A DNA stretch of 64,000 nucleotides from Chaetorhynchus papuensis (Eukaryota; Chordata; Aves; Passeriformes; Rhipiduridae): contig VWYX01000618.1 of the NCBI GenBank assembly GCA_013396525.1, positions 434,001-498,000 of the forward strand. The letters are read 5' to 3'. Shown in pieces: positions 35,386 through 47,500 of the stretch. Every line of letters begins with the position of its first letter. The first letter of the stretch is position 1. Made by a program: the position numbers and the translations under genes. Under the pieces are notes generated by a model. The model saw nothing but the letters and a program-made list of their open reading frames with translations. It was not told where the DNA came from and did no database searches.

Positions 35386-36445
35386 TGTCCCTGAAATTGA
35401 CTGTAAGTGCCTAAATTTTTGTTTTAAACCCATGTGAACCCATGGGGATATTGTTGCACCATTAATAATAGCAAGAAGTTGAGGACAATTATGTTATTTC
35501 ATGTTTCTCTAATATGCTCCTTTGGGAATATGTCATTTACCTTGTTCCCTTAGCAATTGTATTACCACCCTGGAAAAAATGCAATAGGTTGCAAAGATGA
35601 CCTTCCTAAATTTTATTATCTTTTTTTTCTTTAAGGTGTTACAAATAGCACTTCAAGATCCTGATATGCTAGACTATCCTTTAAATGCGTACCACAAAAG
35701 TACTTACTTTAAAGGAATGATTCAACATCATTATTATTAGAAATTATAGAATGACTAATATGATTCTTTTTTTTATTTTTGTTTTCTTCCCCTTAATATT
35801 CTTTTCTACATTTGTCTTCTTTAATATTCACTGTGGAGGCCCAGCAATTCCCATGAGTGGAAGCAAGGCTGGGAAGCTTATGCTTGCTGGAGAAACATCA
35901 GCATGTTTGCCAAAGTGTGTGATGGGCAATTATGTGGGCTCAGGGTAATATTTTTTCTTGAATATTCTATTTGTGTTTTCTTGTGGGTGGTTTTATTTTC
36001 TTTTTTTGAGGGGAGACTATTTGTGTCTCAGAGCAATATTAATTAGATCTTTTCTGGAAAGGCACAGAGCCTGAAACCCATTATTTATTTATTTAAAGAA
36101 TGTAAATGCTGAAGATGTGACACTGTGAACTCAATTTAAGACCATTTCATGCTTGTCCTGGACATTGATATCTACTGCTTGGTTGTGCCCCAGCTGTGCT
36201 TCCTGTTGGGGGATGTGATTACACAAGAGCATTGTCTGCAGTGACTGGAGATGTCCTGCTGTACAAGTGCTTTGTACTATCTTGAGCCTATGCAAGCTGT
36301 GGTGTATTTGTGGGGTCTGCAGCTACTAGAAGTAGTGGTAGTTGCCATTTGTTATGAAATGGGCTGTAGAAATACAAAAGAGTTTTACTGAATAGATGAT
36401 AAGATGCAGAATTCAGTCAGAAGCCTTCCAGCTGCTGAGGCATTG
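35386..36445. other. No gene supported; short protein-like frame at 35,636-35,740
   Basis: After a long pyrimidine tract ending in ttctttaag at 35,635, a + frame runs 34 codons to TAG at 35,740 (it includes LQDPDMLDYPLNAYH). It could be read as a terminal exon, but no poly(A) signal follows closely and nothing matches it, so I do not annotate it as a gene. The rest is AT-rich. Confidence 0.4.
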
Positions 36446-36483
36446 CTTCCTTCCTCCCCCTGCCCTCTTCTCCCTTCTCCCTT
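36446..36483 (+). repeat. Polypyrimidine tract
   Basis: About 38 nt of almost pure C/T (one G), followed from about 36,530 by roughly 200 nt of purine-rich sequence. Such mirror-like pyrimidine/purine segments may adopt triplex structure; no functional evidence. Confidence 0.6.
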
Positions 36484-36914
36484 GAGTCTATTCAGGAATG
36501 GTTCTGAGTTATTTAAGTAATAAGCTCTATTAAAAAAAAGAAGGGAATAAAATAGTTATAACTTAAAAAGTAGATAGAGAAGAAGGGAATGAGAAGCCCA
36601 GGGATGGGAAAAATTAAAACAATACCAGAAGAAAGGAGGCGGGGATAGAAAAGACAGTTGTGGCTTTAATTGTTAGAGAAGGGAGGGTCCCTTTCCAATT
36701 CTAGAAGAAGAAAAAGAAGCTAAGCTGTCAAAAGACTTTAACTACTCAACCTGTTTCATTTTTAAAAGCTATTTTTTTTAAGTGCACACACTTTGAGTAA
36801 GCTTTAAAGAAAATATATTGAGAAAGCTGTGCATATTGCATTTTATTTACTTTTTTTTTTTCCAAAATAATGCAACTAAGACCGAGAATATAATAAAACT
36901 CTTATTATATAAGT
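36484..36914. other. Purine-rich AT-rich sequence, no gene
   Basis: From about 36,530 to 36,730 the + strand is dominated by A and G (many gaa/aga/ggga runs). No coding frame or repeat family. Confidence 0.5.
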
Positions 36915-37190
36915 TCATACAGTGGTTTGAATTGGAAGGGACCTCAAAGATTATTCATTTCCAACCCCTTGCCCTGGGCAGGAATACCACCCACTAGACC
37001 CGTTTGCTCAAAGCTCCATCCAACCTACCCTTGTACACTGCCAGGGATGGGGCATCCACCACTTCTCCGGGCAACCTGTTCCAGTGTCTCACCACCCTCA
37101 CAGGAAAGAAGTTCTTCCATATATCTAACAGAATTTCTCCTCTTTCAGTTTGAACCTACTACTCCTTGTCCTATCGCTACAGTTCCCAGT
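36915..37190 (-). mobile_element. CR1 LINE 3'-end fragment
   Basis: An antisense CR1 of about 275 bp. It starts with a decayed terminus (catacagtggtttgaattgg). It then shows blocks around aagggacctcaaagatta, tccaaccccttgccctgggc, cacccactagacccgtttgc, gctccatccaacctaccctt, gccagggatggggcatccac, acttctccgggcaacctgtt, ccagtgtctcaccaccctca, a gaaagaagttcttcc block, a tcctctttcagtttgaacct block and actactccttgtcctatcgc. It resembles the 17.3-kb copy in block order, so the two probably belong to related subfamilies, but the terminus is more worn. It is only 1.5 kb from the 34.97-kb copy in the same orientation. They are separate insertions, since each has its own 3' end. Confidence 0.95.
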
Positions 37191-37883
37191 GAATGAATAA
37201 TGTAATTTTTAACAGCTAGATTTACATAAAATATATTAACACTTTGGATTACTACTTAAGCATTTTCACATTTTCAAAATTCAAGTTAATTGTTAATTAT
37301 TTGTATTCCTATACTTAAACAGTTTCTTTTACATGAGGCCCATGTACATGAAATTGTACTGCAAATTTAGCTTACAATAGTGATAAATGGATCTGAGTAG
37401 TTTAATTCCTTGAAATTATTCTTGAATTTGTTTTGAATTTAGCAAATATTTCCATATAGTGATGCTCCTTTTTCTGCCCAGTAGATTAGGGGTTTGAATC
37501 CTTCTTGCAATTAGAATTTTTCAAACATAGTGCTACAGACTATGCATGACTGAAAAGACAGGTGCATTTATGTTCGATTGGTGCTGTTCGGCTTCATAAG
37601 AGATATTTAAATATTCCTGAAGCTAATGAGATATGCTATAGTTGGATCACTTTATAGGGAACTGAGCTACATCAGTTTGAATTCATCTTTGCAGTATCTG
37701 CTCCAGACTGCCTGCTAAGCACTGCCCTGTAGAGCACTGATGGAGGGGCAGCTCCCGGCACCACCTGTTGATGCTGTTATGCTTCCGAGTGTACTTCATA
37801 CTCACGGAGCAGGGACTAGCTATGGGAATGTACTGCACTGCTGGAGCCACTAGATTATAATGTAATTTCTTTCTGTGGCTCAG
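37191..37883. other. No gene seen
   Basis: Mostly AT-rich, with a GC-richer patch at 37,690-37,850 that contains several CpGs. A tRNA B-box-like string, ggtttgaatcc, at 37,491-37,501 has no tRNA around it. Confidence 0.5.
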
Positions 37884-37989
37884 TAATTACGTAAGTACAT
37901 TGTACAAAGGTGGAACATACTCCACAGAAGACATTGGAAACTTCTCCTCCTCTATGCTTGACGATGTGGATTCAATCATTTCAGGGAAG
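37884..37989 (+). CDS. Candidate internal exon, unrecognised
   Basis: A 106-nt segment follows a pyrimidine-rich acceptor (ttctttctgtggctcag, ending at 37,883) and ends at GGGAAG|GTAAAA. One frame is open throughout, with an evenly mixed, acidic, protein-like composition including GGTYSTEDIGNF and SSMLDDVDSI. The frame continues into the presumed intron to a stop at about 38,034. I do not recognise the protein, no partner exon was found, and the donor is only moderate. A chance frame is quite possible. Confidence 0.2.
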
Positions 37990-39359
37990 GTAAAAAAACC
38001 AGACTGGGTTTTCAGCAGAACAAAGTGGGTGCCCTAATAAAGTGCTCTGTTGTGCATCACAGGCTCATGCCCACATCCTTCCCATTTCTGTTGCATTGCT
38101 TTTGTATAGATCCCTCAGTCGGTAAATAGTCCACTCCACATTTTCGCTGCCCACTTCCCATTTAGGATCTAAATTAAAAAAAATGAAGCATTTGCTGAGC
38201 TGTAATCTTGGCCAAGTACTTGCTACTGAGGGTATAATTATTACAATTATTTCTTGTTATTATTGTTCAGGGAAAAATTATGAATGACCTAAAGCTCCAA
38301 TGTACAGATTTTCTACAAGTACATAAACATGCTCAGGAATGCTGTAATGGGGAAGATAATTTGAAAGGAAGTGGGAAGAGAATTTAGGTGTAGTTAAGTA
38401 GCAAATAGAGGTCAGCTGAACTGGAATATGCATAAAATGAAAGGAGGGAGTAAGCAAGAAATGGTTATTTACTTATGCAAATTGCCATCCTTCTGTTTTG
38501 TACAGTACCTGAATCTTATTATTTCCTATGGCAAAGACTAACATTGGCTTTTCCCCTTTTGTTCTCCATCCCATCATCTCCCTCTTGTCTTTGTTTTTTG
38601 CTTATAAAGTTTTATATCCTCTTAGGCTTTCATATAATTCTGTTTACCTCTTGTGAAATAGGTTTCTCTGGGCTTATTTGAAAAGCCAGTTCCTTCTGTA
38701 ACTACAATTGCATAGCAATAATCTCCTTTAGGTGGAACTTAGGGTATTCAAATACTCTTGTAATTTTATTAATCAACCTTTATAGCCAGATTATAGCAGA
38801 ATTTCTACTAATACCTTTGTATTAACTGTTGAACTTGTTTCAGTCAGCTGTACTTTATCCCTGTAATTGCAGCCTTTCTTTAATAACCTCATTATTCTGT
38901 AGTTTTGTCCTTGTGATAGTCTTACTCTTCTCTTGAATTTCTGAAATATTAACTCCTGCTGTATGTCTGAAGCATTTGTGCAGGATGTCATGTTGTCATT
39001 ATTGTCACTAAGGCATTACTAAAGTTTTAAATCCATTCATCCCATTGCTTGTATAGATGTTCTACAAAATAGGTTCTGCTTCTGCTAGTTTGTTGGTATG
39101 AATGTTTGTGCCTGATTATTTAAAGTTATCTCCAGTAGCCAGCCCTCAAGAGCTGGGTAATCAAAGACTTTCCCTCCATTTTTGATGTTTTTTATTTTTG
39201 CCTGGGTTGTAGGAAGTGGCTGAATACTTTCCTGTGACAGCAAGTCCATCTTCTCATTATGTGCCAAATATCTAATGCATGTTTTGTTCATTAAGGTGAT
39301 TCTAGAGAATTTCATCTGCTGTAGAAACCAAAGAAAAAGATAAGACTGTACAAATTGCC
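37990..39359. other. No gene seen
   Basis: AT-rich sequence with short frames. No LINE or LTR text recognised. Confidence 0.55.
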
Positions 39360-39610
39360 ATGATGGGTTCAAGAATGAATTTGAGGAGCTCTAGTTGTGT
39401 CCCCTCTGAGGGGAGCTTTCCCACTCCCAGCCCCTTGATGGGGGGAATGTTGAGAGACAGCGCTGATGCTGTGCCAGCTCTGCTCAGCAGCAGCCAGAAC
39501 ACTGGTGTGTTATCAGCACCTCTCCAGATATCAACGCAAAGCACAGCACTGGGAGGGCTGCTATGGGAAATTGAGCTCCGTCTCAGTCAGACCCAATACA
39601 CAAGTTCTTG
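39360..39610. repeat. Possible unclassified interspersed repeat
   Basis: A GC-richer 250-nt segment, distinct from its AT-rich flanks, with overlapping frames on both strands (39,302-39,544 minus and 39,360-39,611 plus). The stretch around gcacagcactgggagggctg, ctatgggaaattgagctcc and cagacccaatac resembles a motif series that I associate with dispersed repeats in bird genomes, but I cannot name the family or its ends. Non-coding. Confidence 0.3.
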
Positions 39611-41449
39611 AAACAGAGTGATCTTCCCCCTCAAAACTCAATAGCATTAGGACAAGGAAGACAGAAAAACTCTAAAAAGAGAATAAGATGGAACATCTTG
39701 TTTTCCATCAAACTGTTCTGTTCTAAATATCATCTTTACATTTTCATTTCCTTCAGTTTTGAAAAATTAAATCCAAGCTGCCTATCCCCTAAAATACACT
39801 CAACAATAAGGACTATTCATGAATCAGAGCTTTGAGAATTTTTGCAGTGCTGTTCAAAGGTCACCCCTGCCTCCTTGTTTTTAAAGTGTCGCATCAGTTA
39901 TTAGGATGGAGACAGTACTGATGTAACTGTTTGGACTGAGTCACCAGATTTATTGTCCTTTGTTACTTCAAAGTCTTCAAGATACTTAGGTGGTTGAGAC
40001 CTTAAACTTTACAAAGGATGCTACAAAATGGTTCTCGATACCAGTGCTAGTGAGGACAGCTGTGGGGTCAAATGCTTGGCTCAGGCCTCTGTTCTGCTTT
40101 TAGGATTTTAGTGTAAATAAGAGGAAAAAAAGGGCTGCTGTACAATGGGTAGTTGGTTTTTTTGCATACTGTTGTCCGTCCTTAAGTAATATAAAGTAGT
40201 TTTTTTTTTCCAGAAAAATCCCGTATTTGTTAAAATATTTGTATCTGCTGCTATTGAGTACCTTCAAGAGGATGTGATTCAGCTAGGATGTAGTCAAGGA
40301 AGGGCTGCTGTGAGGTGGTCAGCAATGAATGTGAACACTAGGCTCTGGAATTGACAATGGTCAACAGGAGCAGTACTAAATAAGTCCCATTCCCTTTGTT
40401 GAGGTCTTTCTTCTCCCTGGGGCATGCCTGACCATCAGGGTGCTATTTATCACTCTGTTTCATTGGCCATGGCAGATAAAGCAGCCACAGCAGCAACCAG
40501 GGAAGATTTAGATTCAAACTGGGAAGAATGACAGGTGACTAGGGAGAGCGGGGCAGTAATCAAACACATGGCAACAAGCGTGCCAAGTACTTGAAGCTGC
40601 TGCTGCATGACAGCATCTCCTTCAGACAAGCAAGTAGTTATCAAAGTAGAAATCTTCAGGCTTTCTCATGTAGAAGGACATTTTTCTGTCCCTGAACTGT
40701 TTTAAAAGACTTAAATGAGAAGTAAGAGGACAACCAGCAAGGATCTGTCCATATAATAGATTTCAGTTAGATCCCAGTATCAGGCTAAGTCTGTAAGTCT
40801 GTGAAGGCTATAATTAGAATATATAGAAAGATTTATTTTGTGGTTTTGCTTTCTTTGGGATGTTTTGGACTGACATTTTGGCTCCATTTCTTCCACTATA
40901 TTTTATAAAGGTCTACACATTCTGAGATGATGATACAGATAGTCACTCTGAAACTCTGCAATGTGTATATTGGTGATCTACGTTACTATGGTAAATCATT
41001 GGTTCTTACAGAGATGGCAATTTTCTGGAGTGGGAATTAAGAATTAAACAATGTCATTGCTCTTCTGAGAATAAGGCTGGGTTATCAGTGCCAATTGCTG
41101 AATCAAGACAACTAGCCAAGTGTTAGCAAATTATCCTTGGAAGTTATTTATACTATCACTTTGTCAAGTCTGACAGAGAAGTCATTTATTTAGCCATGAG
41201 TATGTGATAGCAATTTCTATTTAATTTCTTTCCTGTGCAGTGTGGACCTATTACAACCTAAATTCTCTGGTGATATTCTCTAAAATGTGCAAAAGTAGCA
41301 CAGACTCTTGATTAGATTCCACTGGCCTAAGGACAAAAAGAACCTATTGCTTTTCCCCGTAGTATGTTTCCCTCCTTATTCATGCATGGCTTTTGCTATT
41401 CCAGCAACCTTTGGGACATTAAATACACCACCATCTTGGCATTTCTTAC
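39611..41449. other. No gene seen
   Basis: Unremarkable AT-rich sequence. The frame at 40,450-40,644 (minus) is alanine/leucine-rich by composition only. Confidence 0.55.
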
Positions 41450-41500
41450 TTCAAATAGATATAGATAGATATTTCAAATAGATATAGATGTAGATATAGA
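41450..41500 (+). repeat. Imperfect GATA-type microsatellite with 23-bp duplication
   Basis: The string ttcaaatagatatagat occurs at 41,450-41,466 and again at 41,473-41,489 within a run of GATA/GATATA units. Confidence 0.8.
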
Positions 41501-44500
41501 ATGTTTTTCATTTCTGGTTATTTCCTTTGAATCAACTTTTTGGGTGATTAAACACGTTTTTACTCCCAAATATGTAGTCAGGTGAATATGGCATGCTTGA
41601 AAACCCATCAAGATATTGATGAAATGAATGTGAGGGTTGGTATGTAATATTTCAATAATGGTATTGATTGGCAGGTGGTAGGTGGCTCTGCAGATGCTAC
41701 TGCTCTAGCAGAGGTTGTTAAGTACAACGTGAGTAGCAGAGCAGGGAATGGGGGCTTCCTCTGAGGAAGTAAGACAAGTAACGAGGACCACATTTCTAGA
41801 CAGATAATATTTGGTGGTCTGTTTCATTAGCATCTAGTTAAGTATGAGGGTAGGCCTAAAGTAATTTTAAAAGCCATCTGAAAGAGTTTTGTTTTCGGTT
41901 TGCAGGACTTTCAGGTAAGCCAATTCCTTGTTAGAAAATTCCTTGGATACAGTCTCTTAAGGGGCCATGTCAGAATTACCCCTTCCAAGAAGGTGTGGCC
42001 TCTTTGTGCTGTGAAATTTGTTGAGGTAATATTTTTGTGGAATGCTGACAATGTACATATCACACAGTAATGTGCCTCTGTATTAAAAGTGGTTCATAAA
42101 CTTAGCTTTTCACTCTTTCTTCCTTGCTTGTTGTTCTTTAGTGTATCAGGGAGAGATGCCAGGTTCTTTTTCACTGCTGTTTCAGTAAGTTGTTATTATA
42201 GGATCTGAACAATAAATGAGCTTTATTTGTTGAATAGCTTCATTGAAATTGATGGAACAATTGCTTTATGTGCTGTATATTAAAAAGTCTAAGAAAAATA
42301 GCTAAGCTCTTTTGCACCAGGGGCATTGTCTTTTGCTTAGTTTTAGAAGCATTTCAGAGGCTTTTCCCTCCTAAAGCTGTCGGTATCTAACGGATGCTTG
42401 GATAGCTGAATTCATTATGATAAAAAAGGGTATTTGGTTCTGCTTGCTGAGCTATTGTGAAATGAAAAATAAACACTCAGTATCTGTTCATTAAGAGGAG
42501 AAATCTCAGTAAAATATAATCTTTCTTTTGTTTACTGCCAAATATTTGCTAGTTTCCAGTGGGATGCTTGCTTACATTTTCTTATTTGCTAGCAAATGGA
42601 CATTCAGACTTTAAGATCCAGCCCCTCGAAGATATTAAGTATAGGCTTGCCATTTGTTTTCACAGGAAACTGAGAATCTAAACAACTGTGAGGCTCTTCT
42701 ACTCCATAACTGAGAGGAGTACTAGGGACCAATTAAACAAAGCAGGATGGGTGGGAGGGAGAAATGCTGACATGGAAGCTCAAAGGTAGTGGTACTGATT
42801 GATTCCCTCCTGATTAAATGAGGTAATTGATAATGTAGTCCTTTGCTACCTGGTTAACTCATCACTTCTTCCTTTTTAGATCCTGTTCTTATAATAGGAA
42901 AAAGCTGAAAGACAATTCTGGTCGCTGACATTTTCATAACTCCAAAGAAATTCAGTTATCTGAAACTTCCTTCTGTTGCCTGTAGAAGAGGTTATATACC
43001 TGCAGTTTTATGCAGACCTATGCACATGAGAAGTTTAGTTTTGTGGAAAATTTTAGTTTCATTCTATCACTTTTTTAGTTCTGTGTACACTCTGACATTT
43101 TCTTAGGCATAAGTTTTGTGGTCAAGGAAGGGGAGGGTGGTAGCAGAGGATAGAATTTTGTGAGTCTGTGAGAGGCTATAAAATTCACCTTGTGATTCTC
43201 CTGGTCACCTGTCTTGGTGCTGTATTTCCAAGAAGTTGTATCTGAGCTGCAGAAACAGGGAGCTGTTAGCAGAATAGCAATGCAGGATTTATGCCAAAAG
43301 AAAACCCAGTCAGCTGATTACTTTGTTTTCTAAGACATACTTGTGTCACCAGGTCATTTGTTGAAATAGCAGAAGAGAAGGAATATTAAGTATCCTCCAA
43401 AAGCGTACACATAACACAGTTTCAAATTCCCATGGAAAGAAATTTAAGTGTGAATCTAGATTGGAATTCCAGCTAAAATTTGTGCTTCATTTAGAAGAAG
43501 CCCCAGGTAATATGATAGACCCACCCCTTGCTACCTGTGATGATTGCCAGTACTCTGGTACAGCCAAAAGTGTATGCTCATTAGAGTTCTTCATTACAGG
43601 AACTTACTGTGAAAGCAGACTTTGCCAGAACTCCAGGATGGACACAAACACAATGTACCTTATGCTGAACAGTGGTTGCTGAGAAGTGGCACTTTTGGCT
43701 CTATGTTTAGGCCCAGTTCTTTGGTGCCTGACTTCCATCGTGCTTACTTGCCTCCCTTCCTTTCAGATGTACAAACAGGTGTCTGACTTATTTTGAAAAG
43801 TAAGTTTCTGTTTCTTTGTCTGTCATACTTTTAACTCAGCGGTAACTAAGCAGAGCCTCAGTCACGTCTCAGTGTCCCCTAATAGACTCCCACAAAGAAT
43901 GCAATGCTATCATGGAAGTATCTAATTAAGACTCTTGGGCTAAAGGCTATTTCTATTGGATTCATACTAGCACTGCCTGCAGGACAGACTTTTCCTGGGG
44001 AAGAACAAGCCATGCACTAGTATATATGGAGTGGCAGCCAGCAGGAAATCATCTTGGAACAAGAGGACCTAGGGGTCCAGGCATGGACCTTGGGGATCTG
44101 TGTTTCATGTCTTCAGAAGAGCTGACCTTTGTGTGCCATCATATTTTCTGTTCAGACTGCAAGTGTGATGCCAGGAGCCTCCCTGTTTCAGTTAATACCA
44201 AATGTGTCAAATAGCTACTTCTGGTCATCAACTCAGCTACTGCCTAGAGATTGCAGCTGCTAAAATTGTGCTGAAATGTTAATTTCACTTCAAGGTTTTC
44301 TCAGAAAGAGCTATTGTTTTTATAGGGTTTTGTATGGATTTATTACTAAAAAACACTTTGCCATTGATATTTTTATTTTTTGAAAATTGCAAGCTAATTT
44401 GCCAAACTTCACAGAATATGCACTAGGATAATACCTTATTTAAATTTTTTTTTTTAAATTTTATTGTTAAGTTAAGATTTAAATAAATAAATATCTGTAT

Positions 44501-47500
44501 CAGCCAATGGTAAAAGAGAAGTCCAGGCTTCATAAATGTTCAGTTTGGTAATGGGTCAGAAATGTGCCTTAAGATGTGCCAGAATTTGAATAGGTTTTGA
44601 TAAATGAAATAAAACAATGAAGCTTGTTTGCTTGTTTATGTGAAAAAGTGCTTATTTTTTAATTCAGTCTTTCTATCTACTCTGTTGGGAAAATACTCAA
44701 AACATTTTTCTCCTGGATATAAATACACACCTTGATATTTTGAACAAGCACTGGTTCACAATTCAGGTAAAATTCAGCACATGTCAATGTGCTGTTCTTT
44801 CCTTCTGATTTTACCAGGAATGAGAACTTTTTGTAGAAACCTACCATCAACTGGGCCAATTTTTAAATAGTCTCTTTCCATCCTAACACTAGCTCAATGT
44901 GTTGCTCTTACTGGGACTGCCAGCTGATGATCTATCCAGTTTTCCTTGTTAATTTTTATTGCAGTATTCTTTCGCTCTTCCACAGATTAAAATGTTATAT
45001 AAATGCATATCATAGTGTTAGAAATTTCGACTCAAGGCTCATCAGCTTTGCTGGCAAATTAGAGTGATGGGGAAGCATGAAATCAATAGATTTGAAGTTT
45101 TTGCTAGGGAAGAAAAGGGTGGCCAAAAACAAACAAAAAAAAAGCTATTTCTTATTCCTACTCGCTTTAGACCAGGCCATTGCCACTTTACAGTACTCTG
45201 TTGCAAAGAATGGGTTCATACAGGGTCAGGAACCTCCTGTGACTCTGTCCTACATTTTTGCTAGTTCAACGTTTAGACAAGACAACACCTATGCAAAGAT
45301 TACAGCAAAGTCTATTGTTTTAGATATACCTCTATGAGGCAACAATCTATTTCACTTACACCTAAAGCTGTTGGTGCTTGTCAGCAATTGTTTCTCTAGG
45401 TGGCTGGTGATGGCAACATAGCAGGAAAGGAGTAGGATACCTAGGGATTGCTCCCTTAAGCATAACAAAGTCACAAAGCTGCAATCACACTGGGCACTAG
45501 AGCTCATATTGATAGATTCAGCTGCAAAGGGAGAGGGTAGCATTAGTATTGACAGCTGACAGTGCTCAAGAGCTGTCAAAATCATGAAACTACTTGATGC
45601 CATTACCTTTTTTTGTTAAAAAAATCTTTCATAAGTAGGAGCCTGTAAAATTTACTTTATGACCCTTTTCTGTGACTACGGGAGCTAAAAATAATAGCCC
45701 CTTGCACTAGGTTTTAAGTAAGACACATAAAATATTGAGACACTTTTACAAAGCTGAAGCGATCAGTTTGACAGAGTTTGACAGGGACAACACCACCCTC
45801 TTTTCATGGTTAGGAAAGCGGCCTTGGATCTTTTGCCCTTTAAACTGCAGTTTCACTGCCAGAGGGTATTGGGAAATACTGTTCTGGGTTGGAGTGTGAA
45901 GTTTCCCACTGTGACAGGGAGTGACCTGGCGTCTCCTGTCAGTCATGGCTTAAGTGAAAATCTATGTTGTAATGTGATTTTTCTGTGTACATGCCTGCTT
46001 GTTAACTCTTGTTTATGTTTAAATCCATGGTTGACATGAGAATTTTCCTTCATCCATCCATTGTTTAGCCTACCAAAGCAGTCATGCAGCTCCTCTCATT
46101 GAGGTTTTAGAGGGGCTTTAGCAAACATTGCTCAATGGAAACAACAAGATAAATGTGAAAGCCTTCCCTACCATTGTTCCGTGAAGCTTAAATAGGTGCA
46201 GCAGTGTTGGTTTTACTTTAAAAGGAGAGAGGGCACAAAACTTGAGACAAGGTGATAAAACAACCTCCTCCCCTCAAAACCATGCAGGTTTACCTTGGCC
46301 CCTCCTTCCCCCTGGTTTCATTGTATTTTCCGTCTCCTGACTGCAGAAGCATTAATGACCCACAGAGTTTGATTCCCATTTCCACGGCCCTAATGCTGTG
46401 CTAAAATACACAGCAGACTTTGTTTCTCTCAAGTATTGAGGGAGAAGTACACAAGCCTTCACAAGGTCACACCTCCAGAAAGGCAAGACAAATGAAGGAC
46501 TGGAAATGCTAGAAAGTACATTCATTAGATCTGGACTGTATCAACAGTAGGAATAGGATGCAAACTCCATTTTGGAAAAAGAGGGGCTGTCAGAGAGAGC
46601 AAGAGAATTACTAGTAAAGCAAAAGGGTCAGACTCTAAGTCTGAGTTGGGAGAAGGAAGAGGCTGAAGGTCTGTTGCACTCCTTATCCCTTTCTTCTTTG
46701 CAGTGAAATTGTATTTCTTGCTTTAATGTGTTGCTTTCAATGCTTTCAGTGCTGTTGAAGGCCTACTGCTCTGAAGGCCTGGAAGGAGTTGTTCTTCAAT
46801 GACCCCACGTACCCTCCTGGTGTCTTTACAGCAGATTGCTGAAGGCTGTATCTGCTTTCCAGAGGCTTTGACAGCTCCGTGAAGCTTAAAAAAATGTTGT
46901 GTCACGTGGCAAAGAAGCAGTATTGTAAGATAATTTCTGGTGTGCAACTTGAGAGTTATGGCATGAAAATCAAGATGAAATATAGGCAGAGTCTGGGCAA
47001 AAGATGCAGAGGAGCTTGAAATTGTCATAGGAAGTGAGAGGTTGGCATGAAAGATAAGGAGTGCCAACACTCTGGCAAGACCTGAAGGATGAAGATTGAG
47101 AATTGGTCATGGAAAAATGATTAATAGCTGTAGAGGTAGATGACTTTACAGTTATATCTTCTTAATGGGAAAATGGAAAAGTTAGTGGAAAAACTGAAGC
47201 AGAGAAGTGGGTGGCTTGACTAATTTGCCAACACAATCGAGCTTCAGAAGCAAAATTATTTTCACACCGTGAAGGTACAGGAGATTAAACAGAGGTTTCA
47301 TTTCAATCTGCAGATGTTTGGGTTTAGGTCAATGGCTTAAAATTATACTTGGAACATGAGAGTTTGCTCCAGTTCTTGGGATGTCAGTGCTTAGAACTTG
47401 CCAATTGAAATAGCTGGTCCCTTTCTGTTATTTTGTTTGGCTGGAAAGCAGAAAAAAAGTGGGGGCAGGGAAATGGATTTTTTAACACATATAGGCAAAA

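Noticed and set aside
35148..35414. Overlapping frames on both strands
   Set aside because: They lie wholly within, or extend just past, the CR1 copy at 34,972-35,385 and are shadows of the repeat.
36927..37196. 89-codon + frame
   Set aside because: It coincides with the antisense CR1 copy at 36,915-37,190; the translation is antisense LINE sequence.
37491..37501. tRNA B-box-like string ggtttgaatcc
   Set aside because: No A box, acceptor stem or cloverleaf can be drawn around it on either strand.
44026..44214. Cysteine/histidine-containing frame that might suggest a zinc finger
   Set aside because: The spacing of HH-C-C-C does not fit a known zinc-finger pattern and nothing else supports coding.
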